Origin: Opitutia bacterium
Lineage (GTDB): Bacteria > Verrucomicrobiota > Verrucomicrobiia > Opitutales > Opitutaceae
Direction: 5' to 3'
DNA length: 64,000 bases
NCBI GenBank assembly: GCA_016217595.1
Contig: JACRHS010000032.1
Span: 248,001-312,000, forward strand
The notes below the pieces were generated by a model. It was not told the origin of the DNA. It ran no database searches and was given only the letters and a program-made list of their open reading frames with translations. Shown here in pieces: positions 25,021 through 36,507 of this stretch (positions are counted from its first letter, which is position 1; every line of letters begins with the position of its first letter). Both the position numbers and the translations under genes were made by a program.

Positions 25021-26052
25021 ATGAGCACCCGTCGCATCGCGCAGCTCGCCCGCGTCTCCGCCACCACGGTCTCGCTGGCGCTGCGCAATAATCCAAAGAT
25101 CCCCGTGGCCACCCGGCGACGCGTGCTCACCATCGCCCAGCAAATCGGCTACCGGCCCGATGCTCGTGTCGCGGAGCTGATGACGCAATTGCCCCGCAAA
25201 CGTAATCCCCAGGATATGGCGTGTCTTGGGGTCATTTCCTTTTATGACCACGCGCACGTGTGGGACGCCCGGACCCATTTTCCGCTCATCTACGCGGGGA
25301 TGAAGGCACGCGCCAACGAACTCGGCTATCGCCTGGAACCCTTTTGGTTGCATGCACCGCGGATGACGCCAGCCCGCCTCCGCAGCATCCTGGATGCGCG
25401 GGGAATTCGCGGATTACTCTGCTTTGGCAGCCCAAACTTCGGCGAGGCCTGGCCGGCCGAGCTCGATACGTACGCGGTTGTGACCCAAGGCCTGAGCATC
25501 AGGGCTCCGATGCATCGGGTGGCGAGTCATATTCATGATGGCATGTGGCGGGCACTCGATGCGGTGCAACAACGCGGTTATCGGCGGCCGGGGCTGATCC
25601 TCGGCGCGGGCGTGGGGCCGCACAACGCGCATGCCTACCTCTGTGTTTATCTGGGGTGGTGCGAACTCCGGCGCGAAGAGGAGCCGCCGGTTCCAGTGTT
25701 GCGCTGGCCGGCGGCGGAGGAGGCTCCGCTGATGGACTGGATGCAACAGCATCGCCCCGATGTGCTGCTGGTCGCGCACGAAACTGAAACGCTCGTGGAA
25801 TTGACCCGCATGTTGCGGCGGCGGCGTTGGCGTGTGCCGTCGGAGCTTGGCCTGCTGGCCCTTGTGCCGACGCTTGCCGGGACAAATATCACCGGGCTTC
25901 AGGGCAATCAGCAGTTGGTGGGCGCGCGCGCGGCGGAAATGCTCGTGGCCCGCATGCGGGAGCACGAGTTCGGACTACCCACCCAACCGCGCCTTGAGCT
26001 CGTGGAGATGGAATGGGTGGAGGGCAACACGCTGCGCCCGGCCCTGCGTTGA
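25021..26052 (+). CDS. LacI/GalR family transcriptional regulator
   Basis: This 343-residue DNA-binding protein opens with the LacI helix-turn-helix: RRIAQLARVSATTVSLALRN (residues 4-23) and a hinge region IAQQIGYRPDARVAELM. A periplasmic-binding-protein-like sensor domain follows to the end. The sensor half is close to the verrucomicrobial group that has a characteristic start (DMACLGVISFYDH). The ligand, usually a sugar, is unknown. It is transcribed away from the LysM gene and the three paralogues, and the conserved upstream motifs of those units are plausible targets. The start is ATG 25021. Confidence 0.9.
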   Translation: MSTRRIAQLARVSATTVSLALRNNPKIPVATRRRVLTIAQQIGYRPDARVAELMTQLPRKRNPQDMACLGVISFYDHAHVWDARTHFPLIYAGMKARANELGYRLEPFWLHAPRMTPARLRSILDARGIRGLLCFGSPNFGEAWPAELDTYAVVTQGLSIRAPMHRVASHIHDGMWRALDAVQQRGYRRPGLILGAGVGPHNAHAYLCVYLGWCELRREEEPPVPVLRWPAAEEAPLMDWMQQHRPDVLLVAHETETLVELTRMLRRRRWRVPSELGLLALVPTLAGTNITGLQGNQQLVGARAAEMLVARMREHEFGLPTQPRLELVEMEWVEGNTLRPALR

Positions 26053-26087
26053 TCGAGGCGCGAGCGCAGCGACCAAATAGCGCCGTC

Positions 26088-28907
<2,820 letters not shown>

Positions 28908-28919
28908 GGTGCGAAAAAG

Positions 28920-29933
28920 TTAAACGAGGGCGCGGGCGAGCAGTCCGCCGAGCGCGAGAGTGACGAGGGTGGCGAGGATGAGCAGCGCGTAGCTGCGGCG
29001 GATGTCGGCGGCGCTGGCGCCGGGCGGATCAGTGGGTTCACCGAGCCAGAAATCGCAGACGAGCGCGCCGTGCTTGTAGATGGGGCCGATGATGCGGCGG
29101 CCGAGCGCGCCGGCCATCGTCGCCTCGGGCCAGCCGCTGTTGGGTCCGGGCACGTAGGCGTGAAATGCGCGACCGACGCGCCACGCTTTGCCGCCGTGGA
29201 AACCGGGGAGCACCCACGCGAGCGCGACGAGCAGGAGGAACGTCCCGCGCGCCACAAGATAGTTGGCGACGTCGTCGACACGCGCGCCGCACCAGCCAAA
29301 GCGGAGGTAGCGCTCGTTTTTGTAGCCGACCATGCTGTCCATCGTGCTGATGATTTTGAACAGCACGGCGGCGAGCGGTCCGCCGAGCAGCGCGAACACC
29401 AGCGGCGAGAGCACGCCGTCGACGAGGTTTTCGCTCAGACTCTCGACCGCGCCGCGGCCGCAGGCCGCGAGATCCATGCGGTCGGTGTCGCGGCCGACGA
29501 GCTGGCTCACGGCGTGGCGCGCGGCCGGCAGATCGGCGCGGGCGACGGCGCGGGCGATGCGTTCGCCGTGGGCGATCAGATCGCGCAGCGCGAAACACGC
29601 CCAGAGGATCAGCGCGGCCATGCCGTGAAACGCCCACGGATGCACGGCGCGCGCGGCGACGAGCAGGCCGAAGCAGAGCGGCAGCACGGTGCCGGCGAGC
29701 AGGAGAAAAAGCAGGATGCCGCCGCCGTAGCCGTTGAGCCCGGCGCGAAAGAGCGCGCGCTCCAGCGTGGCGAGCCAGCGGCCGAGCAGCCGGATCGGAT
29801 GCCACGCGAACACCGGGTCGCCCACGAGCGCGTCGAGCGCGAGTCCGAGCGCGGCCCAGAGGACGAACTGCGGCGCGGCGAACGCGGCCAGATCGCGCCC
29901 GGTGGCGGCGAGAAGTTCGGAGAAAGCGGCCAT
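28920..29933 (-). CDS. cbiB: Adenosylcobinamide-phosphate synthase
   Basis: This 337-residue inner-membrane protein has at least four hydrophobic segments and the CbiB/CobD signatures: ALDALVGDPVFAWHPIRLLG near the N-terminus, ENLVDGVLSPLVFALLGG, FKIISTMDSMVGYKNERY and PGPNSGWPEATMAGAL. It joins cobyric acid to (R)-1-aminopropan-2-ol phosphate to make the nucleotide-loop arm of cobamides. The ATG at 29933 starts 11 bp after the cbiZ stop; a GTG at 29957 overlapping that stop is possible. It lies between cbiZ and the metH C-terminal half, so it is part of the corrinoid remodelling operon. Confidence 0.93.
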   Translation of the reverse strand: MAAFSELLAATGRDLAAFAAPQFVLWAALGLALDALVGDPVFAWHPIRLLGRWLATLERALFRAGLNGYGGGILLFLLLAGTVLPLCFGLLVAARAVHPWAFHGMAALILWACFALRDLIAHGERIARAVARADLPAARHAVSQLVGRDTDRMDLAACGRGAVESLSENLVDGVLSPLVFALLGGPLAAVLFKIISTMDSMVGYKNERYLRFGWCGARVDDVANYLVARGTFLLLVALAWVLPGFHGGKAWRVGRAFHAYVPGPNSGWPEATMAGALGRRIIGPIYKHGALVCDFWLGEPTDPPGASAADIRRSYALLILATLVTLALGGLLARALV

Positions 29934-29944
29934 CGGCGGGGCGG

Positions 29945-31132
29945 TCAGGCGGACCACTTGCGCTGCCAGCCGAGGGCGACGGCGTGTTGGGCGAGTTCGA
30001 CGGCGGCGGGGAGGAGTTGCTCAGGCGCGGCGCCGAGCTCCACCGGCAGATGCGGCAGCAGATCGCGGCGGAAATCGGCAAACGCCTCCGGGCGCGCGGC
30101 GAGTCCCGCGGCCATGAGCGCGGCCTGGTTGAGCAAGCTCTCGCGTGCGGCGGCGGTGCCGATGGTGCCGGCGAGCGTGCGGTCGAGCACGGCGGCAAAC
30201 GCGTAGCCGGCGGCGGCGAGCTGCGGCTCGTACACGACCGGGTTCCAATTGTGCTTCATCAGCTGCCATTGCGCGGCGGGCAGCAGGCGTTCCTGGCCGG
30301 CCTTGAACGCTTCCTCGCTGAGTCCGAAGCGACCGAGCGCGTGGAAGAGGCAGCGCGTGTAACTCGGTTCGAGACCGTTTTGCCAGCGCAGGGCTTCGAG
30401 CGTGGCTTCGCGCACGGCGCGGCCGATGAGCTCGCCGGCCTTGGTGTGCTTGCCCGTCCAGGTGCGCGGTGCGCCGCCATCCTGGGGCGCGGCGATGGCG
30501 TATTGGTCGGTGCCGGTGCCGGTGGCGAGCCGCCACGAACTTTTGCTGCCGACGGCGAGTTCGAGCAGCGCGCTCGTCTTGGCCTCGGTCATGGTCACGA
30601 CCGCGCGGGCGAGGGCGCTTTCGCTCAGCGGCGAGGAGAGGAGAAGCAGCGTGTTGATCGTGCCGCCGTGTGTGCCGGCGGACTTGGCGTCGCCGGGCGT
30701 GGTGCGTTCCCAGACGCCGTTGCGCTCGTCGTAGTGCGCGGCGTCGCCCGCGCTCCCGGCGTTGCCGGTGACGCCGGCGGTGACGATCGCGGTGACGGCG
30801 AGGTCGGCCCAGCGGTGGGTGACGATCCCGAGGTACTGCATCGCCGCCGCGGTGCCGAGGAGCGCGGTTGTCTCCGGCGCGAGCGCGAGCTCGGCGCAGA
30901 CATGGCGGTGGTACTCGGCCTGGCCGAGCCCGTGAATGAGTTCGAAGCGCGACTGGTGTTTCACCGGTTCGCAGCTCTGGTGGTTGACGAGATAACGCAG
31001 ATCGGTGCGCAGGCCGCCGTTGACGTGGCAGGTGCTGAGCACGCGCGCCGGGGCGCGAAGCTCCGCCAGCACGTGGCGACCGCGGCGCCGCAGCTCGGCG
31101 AAAGGCGAAGTGAAGAGCGGGAGGTCCGACAT
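29945..31132 (-). CDS. cbiZ: Adenosylcobinamide amidohydrolase with C-terminal extension
   Basis: This 395-residue protein carries the CbiZ core at about residues 25-245: STCHVNGGL, GTAAAMQYLGI, VTAGVTGNAGSAGD, GGTINTLLLL, TMTEAKTSALLEL and ATGTGTDQYAIA. CbiZ cleaves the aminopropanol arm from adenosylcobinamide or pseudo-B12 to give cobyric acid, so that a different lower ligand can be rebuilt. About 150 residues follow the core (from about residue 250, SYTRCLFHALGRFGLS...), which is unusual for a family of roughly 200-240 residues, and I cannot assign that part. It follows the metH N-terminal half by 13 bp and precedes cbiB by 11 bp. The start is ATG 31132. Confidence 0.9.
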   Translation of the reverse strand: MSDLPLFTSPFAELRRRGRHVLAELRAPARVLSTCHVNGGLRTDLRYLVNHQSCEPVKHQSRFELIHGLGQAEYHRHVCAELALAPETTALLGTAAAMQYLGIVTHRWADLAVTAIVTAGVTGNAGSAGDAAHYDERNGVWERTTPGDAKSAGTHGGTINTLLLLSSPLSESALARAVVTMTEAKTSALLELAVGSKSSWRLATGTGTDQYAIAAPQDGGAPRTWTGKHTKAGELIGRAVREATLEALRWQNGLEPSYTRCLFHALGRFGLSEEAFKAGQERLLPAAQWQLMKHNWNPVVYEPQLAAAGYAFAAVLDRTLAGTIGTAAARESLLNQAALMAAGLAARPEAFADFRRDLLPHLPVELGAAPEQLLPAAVELAQHAVALGWQRKWSA

Positions 31133-31145
31133 GGCCGGGAAACGA

Positions 31146-32222
31146 TCAGGCGAGCGCGAGCGGTTCAAGCCCGCTCAGGCGCAGCGCCGGCGGCAGGGTG
31201 GGCACGGCGCGGGGGCGTTTGCCCTGCACCGCGGCGGCGATGGCGCGGATGTGCTCGGGCGTGGAGCCGCAGCAACCGCCGACGAGATTGACGTAACCGG
31301 CGTCGGCAAACTCGGCGAGCGCCGCGGCCATTTCCGCGGGCGTCTCGTCGTAGCCGCCAAACGCGTTGGGCAGGCCGGCATTCGGGTAACAGGTGACGTA
31401 GCATTCGGCGAGGGCGGACAACTCTTCGAGGTACGGGCGCATCTGGCGGGCGCCGAGCGCGCAGTTGAGGCCGACGGAAAACGGCTGCGCGTGGCGGATG
31501 GAGTTGTAGAACGCGCCGATGGTCTGCCCCGAGAGCGTGCGGCCGGAGGCGTCGGTGATTGTGGCGCTGACCATTACCGGCAGGCGCACGCCGGTCGCGG
31601 CGAACGCTTCCTCTATGGCGAAGAGCGCAGCCTTGGCGTTGAGGGTGTCGAAGATCGTTTCCACCAGCAGCACATCGACGCCGCCGGCGATCAACGCCTC
31701 GGTCTGCTCGCGGTACGCGGCGACGACCTGCGCCCATGTCACGGCGCGGAAATCGGGGCGGTTGACGTCGGGCGAGAGCGAGAGCGTGCGGTTGGTGGGG
31801 CCGAGCGCGCCGGCGACAAAACAGCGGCGGCCGGGCGTGGCGGCTTCGGCGGCGCGGGCCGCGCGCACCGCGAGACTGGCCGCCGCGCGGTTGATCTCGG
31901 GCACGAGCGCCTCGGTGCGGTAATCGGCCTGGGCGATGGCGGTGGCGTTAAAGGTGTTGGTCTCGACCAGATCGGCGCCCGCGGCGAAATAGCGCCCGTA
32001 GATTTCCTCGATGACGTCGGGCCGCGTGAGGCTGAGCAGATCGTTGTTACCCTTCAGATCGTGCGGGTGGGCGGCGAGGCGCTGGCCGCGAAAGTCCGCC
32101 TCTTGCAGCTGGTAGCTCTGAATCATCGAGCCCATCGCTCCATCGAGCACGACAATGCGCTCGGCGAAGAGCGCGTGGAGGGCGGCGAAGGCGGGCGATG
32201 GTGTGGGCACGGTGGCAGGCAT
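31146..32222 (-). CDS. metH: Methionine synthase homocysteine-binding half (S-methyltransferase domain)
   Basis: This 358-residue protein corresponds to the first domain of cobalamin-dependent methionine synthase: [45 protein letters not shown], and zinc ligands in GLNCALG and [12 protein letters not shown]. It binds and deprotonates homocysteine for methylation. The remaining domains are in the gene ending at 26088, with cbiZ and cbiB in between on the same strand. The ATG at 32222 begins just before family homology. Upstream lie two palindromes and, in the opposite direction, the cobalamin riboswitch of the btu genes. It heads a four-gene operon with gaps of 11-13 bp. Confidence 0.94.
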   Translation of the reverse strand: MPATVPTPSPAFAALHALFAERIVVLDGAMGSMIQSYQLQEADFRGQRLAAHPHDLKGNNDLLSLTRPDVIEEIYGRYFAAGADLVETNTFNATAIAQADYRTEALVPEINRAAASLAVRAARAAEAATPGRRCFVAGALGPTNRTLSLSPDVNRPDFRAVTWAQVVAAYREQTEALIAGGVDVLLVETIFDTLNAKAALFAIEEAFAATGVRLPVMVSATITDASGRTLSGQTIGAFYNSIRHAQPFSVGLNCALGARQMRPYLEELSALAECYVTCYPNAGLPNAFGGYDETPAEMAAALAEFADAGYVNLVGGCCGSTPEHIRAIAAAVQGKRPRAVPTLPPALRLSGLEPLALA

Positions 32223-32274
32223 GGTGACGGATGAACTGCCCGGAAAGGAACCACTATTCCGGCGCTTGGCAAGC

Positions 32275-32302
32275 CAACATATCGTTAAATCCAGATATGT
32301 TG
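32275..32302. promoter_or_regulatory. 9-bp inverted repeat upstream of the metH operon
   Basis: Perfect arms CAACATATC/GATATGTTG with a 10-bp spacer are centred about 65 bp before the metH start. The AT-rich word stands out in a GC-rich region. A regulator site, possibly for methionine metabolism, is inferred from position and symmetry. Confidence 0.55.
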
Positions 32303-32307
32303 ATGTG

Positions 32308-32333
32308 TAATTTGCGCCACGTGGCACAAATTA
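32308..32333. promoter_or_regulatory. 26-bp near-perfect palindrome in the metH/btuB divergent region
   Basis: The half-site TAATTTGCGCCAC is followed by GTGGCACAAATTA, with one mismatched pair in 13. It has a CACGTG centre and lies only 5 bp from the neighbouring inverted repeat. CACGTGGC recurs once more about 30 bp on. The length and symmetry are typical of a dimeric repressor operator. Confidence 0.6.
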
Positions 32334-32439
32334 TGGCGCGGACAAAAAACACGTGGCCCGCGCCAAGCCGTGCGCGAAAAAAGAAATTGCGCCGCGCGAC
32401 GGCGGGCGTTCAAGTCCGCGCGTTCGCCGTTCTTTTTCA

Positions 32440-32600
32440 ACCATGTCAGGCAGCGGGGAAGGCCGTGAGAATCGGCCACAGTTGCGCTGCGGTTACGCAT
32501 CACGAATCTCCACCGCGCGGTGAACACGCGCGGGCACAGCCAGTCGGTTAGCAGCCGATGAAGGCGGAGGTGAGGCGGTTTGCCCGAAATCTCGAAGTTC
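32440..32600 (+). ncRNA. Cobalamin riboswitch upstream of btuB
   Basis: The core reads GGGGAA (32455-32460), then GTGAGAATC (32465-32473) flanked by GGCC/GGCC. CACAGTTGCGCTGCGGTTACG follows, matching the conserved 'GC.G....CGCAACTGTAACG' junction, and then AGCCAGTCGG..GCCGATGAAGGC (about 32537-32565), matching the 'GCCACTGG..GGAAGGC' B12-box arm. The order and spacing are those of the AdoCbl-type riboswitch. It ends about 200 bases before the btuB start and should shut down uptake and salvage genes when cobalamin is plentiful. The exact ends were not modelled. Confidence 0.82.
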
Positions 32601-32798
32601 GAAATCCGAAACTCGAGACGACGGCCGGCCACAAATGCGAAGTCCGAAGATCCGTCCTGATGTGCTCACGCGGCTGGCGCGATTTGCGTGCGCCGTTCGC
32701 GAAAACTTCATCGCAAAAATGAAGCGTGAGAGCGAGTCGTGCAACCGTTCCGGACGGCGAATCGGGTCTGCTCTTACCTTACCCAGAAGACAGATCCC

Positions 32799-34652
32799 AT
32801 GAACATCCTTCCTCTGTCCCGCTCCGCGGGATGGTCTCTCGTGGCGTTGGCGCTCGTCGCCGCGCCCTCCTTCGCGCGCGCCCAGGCGCCCGTGCAAAAA
32901 CTCGACACCTACGTCGTGTCCGCTTCGCGCACGCCGCAGGATCCGCGGCTCACGCCCAGCAGCGTGAGCCTGTTGCCGCTCGCCGAGCTGCAGACGGCGC
33001 AAACGCCCGATTTGCGCACGGCGCTGGCCGAGACGCCCGGCGTCGCGGTGGTCGCCTCCGGCGCCCGCGGCAGCCAGAGCTCGGTCTTCCTGCGCGGCGC
33101 CAATTCCGATCACACGCTCTTCATCGTCGACGGCGTGCGCATGAACGACCGCGCGGCGGCGTATCTCAACTTTCTCGGCGGCGCCGACCTGCTCGGCGTC
33201 GACCGGCTCGAAGTGTTGCGCGGTCCGCAAAGCACCGTGTACGGCAGCTCTGCGTTGGGCGGCGTGATCCTGATGGACACCGCGCACGGTTGCGGCAAGC
33301 CGGCCGGCGCGCTCGCGGTCACTGCGGGCTCGTTCGATACGCTGGCGGGCTCGGCCAGCGTGCAGGGCGGCACGAAGACGCTCGGCTTCAGCGCCTCGCT
33401 CGGCCGTTACGAGACCGCCAACGACCGCCCGGGGAATGTCTACCGTCAGTGGAGCTACACCACGCGCGTCGAGGGCTTGCTCGGCGCCGGCCTGCTCGTG
33501 GGCGCGACGCTGCGCGGACAGCAGGGCGATTACGAGGAGCCCGGTTCGCGGCTCTACAAAGCGCCCGGTCAGGTCGAGAACGACAACCACCTTGCCACCA
33601 CCTACGGCCAATGGCGGCTCGGCGACAGCTTCACCTCGCGGTTGACCGCCGCCTGGCACCAGCGCGCCTACACGTACACCTCTTCCTACAGTGTGTCGCC
33701 GATGCGCAACACCCGCGAGGTTCTCGACTGGCAAAACACCTGGGCGGCCAGCTCGCAGCTCGAACTCGTCGCCGGCGCCAACGCCGAGCGCTCCAGCTAC
33801 AAAATCGCCGAGCGTTCCCTGTACGGCAGCGCCAACACGAGCACCGACGACACCATTCGCGCGGCGTATGTTTCCGCCACCGCCAAGCCCGCCAAAAGCG
33901 TTGTGCTGACCGGCGGACTGCGTTGCGACGACTACAAGACCGCCGGCTCCGCCACCACCGGCCGTGCGGGGGTCGCCTGGTTGCCGGCCGCCGGCACCAA
34001 GCTGCGCGCCACCTACGGCACCGGCTTCAACGCCCCCGGCTCCGACGACCGCTTCGGCGTGCCGCAGTGGAGCAAACTTCCCAACGCCAGTCTTCAGCCC
34101 GAAAAATCGCACGGCTGGGACGCCGGCATCGATCAGGACATCGCCGACGGCGCGACGACGCTCAGCGCGACGTATTTTCACAACCGGTTCACCAACCTCT
34201 TCGAATGGCAGTACGTCGACTACGTGACGTACTCCGGTCGCACCGTGAACCGCGCCCGCGCTTCGAGCGAAGGCTTCGAGTTTGCGGCCACCGTGCGGTT
34301 GGGCGGCGGCGTGCAGACGCGCCTCAGCTACACTTATATTGAAGCGCACAACGACCAGAACGGGCAACGGCTCATCCGGCGTCCGCGGCACACGACCGAC
34401 GGCGAAGTGCGCTGGGCGCCCGCGGGCGGCTGGGTGGTCGGCGCCGGCGTGCATGGCGTGGCGGATCGCGTCGAGACGGCCGGCCGCTCCGAGGATTACA
34501 CCACGGCGCGCCTCTTCGCGAGTTGCGACGTCGGCTCCGGCCTGCTGCTGAAAGTGCGCGTCGAAAATGCGCTCAATGAGAAGTACGAAGAAGTGCTCGG
34601 CTACGCGGCGTTGTCGCGCGGCGTCTTCGGCTCCGTCGAGTGGAAATTCTAA
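32799..34652 (+). CDS. btuB: TonB-dependent vitamin B12 receptor
   Basis: This outer-membrane receptor of 617 residues has a signal peptide (about 1-29, ending FARAQA). The TonB-box region LDTYVVSASRTPQDP is followed by a plug with SSVFLRGANSDHTLFIVDG and EVLRGPQSTVYGSSALGG, and a 22-strand-type barrel ends in VFGSVEWKF. The size matches BtuB (about 600) and is much shorter than the receptor at 11.1 kb. The riboswitch upstream and btuFCD downstream identify corrinoids as the ligand. ATG 32799 is chosen from the signal peptide; the upstream in-frame ATG at 32739 has no support. Confidence 0.93.
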   Translation: MNILPLSRSAGWSLVALALVAAPSFARAQAPVQKLDTYVVSASRTPQDPRLTPSSVSLLPLAELQTAQTPDLRTALAETPGVAVVASGARGSQSSVFLRGANSDHTLFIVDGVRMNDRAAAYLNFLGGADLLGVDRLEVLRGPQSTVYGSSALGGVILMDTAHGCGKPAGALAVTAGSFDTLAGSASVQGGTKTLGFSASLGRYETANDRPGNVYRQWSYTTRVEGLLGAGLLVGATLRGQQGDYEEPGSRLYKAPGQVENDNHLATTYGQWRLGDSFTSRLTAAWHQRAYTYTSSYSVSPMRNTREVLDWQNTWAASSQLELVAGANAERSSYKIAERSLYGSANTSTDDTIRAAYVSATAKPAKSVVLTGGLRCDDYKTAGSATTGRAGVAWLPAAGTKLRATYGTGFNAPGSDDRFGVPQWSKLPNASLQPEKSHGWDAGIDQDIADGATTLSATYFHNRFTNLFEWQYVDYVTYSGRTVNRARASSEGFEFAATVRLGGGVQTRLSYTYIEAHNDQNGQRLIRRPRHTTDGEVRWAPAGGWVVGAGVHGVADRVETAGRSEDYTTARLFASCDVGSGLLLKVRVENALNEKYEEVLGYAALSRGVFGSVEWKF

Positions 34653-34663
34653 ATCATGTAACC

Positions 34664-35533
34664 GTGAAACCGCTGCGTCAGCTCCTCCTCGGCCTGCTGT
34701 GCTTCGGCGCGGTGGCGGTGGGGCTGTGCGCGGCGGAGTCCGCCCGGCGGCCGGTGCGCGTCGTCTCGCAGACGGTGGGCACCGACGAGTTGCTGCTCGC
34801 GCTGGCGGAGCCGGCGCAGATCGCCGCGTTGAGTCACCTCGCGGGCAACGCGGCGTTTTCCGCGACGGCGCGCGAAGCGGCGGCGTATCCGCATATCGTG
34901 CTCGGCGACGCCGAGACGATCCTGCGCCACGCGCCCACGCTGGTGCTCTGCGCCGATTACAGCCGGGCCGATCTGGTGAAACAACTGGAGCGCGCCGGCG
35001 TGCGCGTGGTGAAGTTCTCGCGCTACAAGACGCTGGCCGACGCGTACGCCAACCTGCGCCTCTTGGCGCGCGAACTCGGGCCCGAGGCCGAGGCGCGCGC
35101 CGAGCGGATCGTGGCCGATTGCGAGGCGCGTGTGGCGGCGCTGGCGGCGCGGTTGAAAGATCGCCCGAAGGTGAAAGTGATCGCGCCGTCCACGTTCGGA
35201 CTGGTTCCGGGCTACGAGACGACGTTTCAAGATTTGTGTGACCACGCGGGCGCGGAAAATCTTTGCGCCACGCTCGGCCAGCTCCGCGGCCACGCACCGG
35301 CGCCGATCGAGCGCATGCTCACGTGGCCGGTCGCGGTCGTGGTGCTCGGCGCAACCGACCGCGAGACCGCGCTTGCGCCGCTGCGCAAACTGCCGCCGTA
35401 TCAATTCATGACGGCCGTGCAGCAAAGCCGCGTCGCCCTCCTCGCGCCGCCGTATTTGAGCTGCGTGTCGCATCATCGCGTGGACGGCTACGAGGCGCTG
35501 GCGCGCGCGCTGCATCCGGAGGCGTTCCGATGA
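34664..35533 (+). CDS. btuF: Periplasmic B12-binding protein of ABC transporter
   Basis: This 289-residue substrate-binding protein of the FecB/BtuF clan has a signal peptide MKPLRQLLLGLLCFGAVAVGLCA. The first lobe has VVSQTVGTDELLLALAEP, the linker helix LARELGPEAEARAERIVADCEAR, and the second lobe ends HHRVDGYEALARALHPE. It hands the corrinoid to the BtuC channel. The GTG at 34664 is chosen because it opens a proper signal peptide; an upstream GTG at 34640 would overlap the end of btuB. The stop overlaps the btuC start (ATGA), showing translational coupling. Confidence 0.88.
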   Translation: MKPLRQLLLGLLCFGAVAVGLCAAESARRPVRVVSQTVGTDELLLALAEPAQIAALSHLAGNAAFSATAREAAAYPHIVLGDAETILRHAPTLVLCADYSRADLVKQLERAGVRVVKFSRYKTLADAYANLRLLARELGPEAEARAERIVADCEARVAALAARLKDRPKVKVIAPSTFGLVPGYETTFQDLCDHAGAENLCATLGQLRGHAPAPIERMLTWPVAVVVLGATDRETALAPLRKLPPYQFMTAVQQSRVALLAPPYLSCVSHHRVDGYEALARALHPEAFR

Positions 35534-36507
35534 TTTCACCCTGGGCAACGCGGATGGCGCTCGGCGTCGCGACGGTGTTGCTCGTCGTGCTCGCGGTGGC
35601 GGCGCTCGGCGCGGGCGATCTGCCGCTCAGTCCGGCGCGCGTGTGGGCGGGGCTGATGCGCACCGACGAACTCGCCGCGACGGTGATCTGGCAAATTCGC
35701 CTGCCGCGCCTGTGCGTGGCGATGCTGGTGGGCGCGGCGCTCTCGGGCAGCGGCCTCGTGATGCAGGCGTATTTTCGCAACAGTCTCGCGAGCCCGGGGC
35801 TGCTCGGCGTGAGCAGCGGCGGGGCGGCGGGCGCGGTGATCGCGATCGCATTGGGCTGGGCGGCGTGGTCGCTCTGGGTGCTGCCGCTGGCGGCGGTCGT
35901 CGGCGCGGTTGCGGCCACCGGCGCAGTCGTGGGCCTCGCGCATCGCGGCGCCAGCACCGAGCGGTTGCTGCTCGCGGGCGTGGCCCTCAACGCCCTGCTC
36001 GGCGCGGCCACGAGCTACGTGCTGTCGTCGTACACCGGCATCTACGAGCGCAACGCGCAGATTCTTTTCTGGCTCCTCGGCGGACTCGAAGACCGCACGT
36101 GGGAACACGTGTTGATGGCGCTGCCGATACTCGCGGCGGCGGCGTGGCTGTGGCCGCTCGGCCGGCCGATGGATTTGCTCAGCCTCGGGGCGCGCGAGGC
36201 ACAGAGCCTCGGCGTCGATGTGCGGTCGTTGCGCCGCCGGCTGCTCGGGCTCGCGACCGTGTTGACTGCCGTCGCCACCGCCGTTGCGGGCACGGTGGGT
36301 TTCGTGGGGCTGATCGTGCCGCATCTGCTGCGGCTGCTCGTCGGGCCGGAGCATCGCCGGCTGGTGCCGCTCTCGCTGGTGGGCGGCGCGGCGTTTGTGC
36401 TTGCGTGCGATCTCGCCAGCCGCGCGGCCGGCGGGTTGCGGCTCGGTATCGTCACCGCGTTGATCGGAGGACCCTTTTTCCTATGGCTGCTGCGACGCAA
36501 GAGCTGA
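35530..36507 (+). CDS. btuC: FecCD-type B12 ABC transporter permease
   Basis: This 325-residue inner-membrane permease has about ten hydrophobic segments. FecCD signatures are present: RLPRLCVAMLVGAALSGSGLVMQAYFRNSLASPGLLGVSSGG in two parts near residues 55-100, LAGVALNALLGAATSY, LSLGAREAQSLGVDV and GFVGLIVPHLLRLLVGPEHR, which is the ATPase coupling helix. The start codon ATG 35530 overlaps the btuF stop by four bases and the end overlaps btuD by 25. Within the operon it forms the membrane channel for cobalamin import. Confidence 0.93.
   Translation: MISPWATRMALGVATVLLVVLAVAALGAGDLPLSPARVWAGLMRTDELAATVIWQIRLPRLCVAMLVGAALSGSGLVMQAYFRNSLASPGLLGVSSGGAAGAVIAIALGWAAWSLWVLPLAAVVGAVAATGAVVGLAHRGASTERLLLAGVALNALLGAATSYVLSSYTGIYERNAQILFWLLGGLEDRTWEHVLMALPILAAAAWLWPLGRPMDLLSLGAREAQSLGVDVRSLRRRLLGLATVLTAVATAVAGTVGFVGLIVPHLLRLLVGPEHRRLVPLSLVGGAAFVLACDLASRAAGGLRLGIVTALIGGPFFLWLLRRKS

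Noticed and set aside
32223..32440. Possible second cobalamin riboswitch on the minus strand before metH
   Set aside because: I looked for the GGGAA, GTGA.AATC and B12-box words on the complementary strand and found none; only palindromes are present.
32493..35297. A long minus-strand frame across the riboswitch and btuB/btuF
   Set aside because: The translation is Arg/Ala-rich and antisense to clear btu genes; no domain is recognisable.
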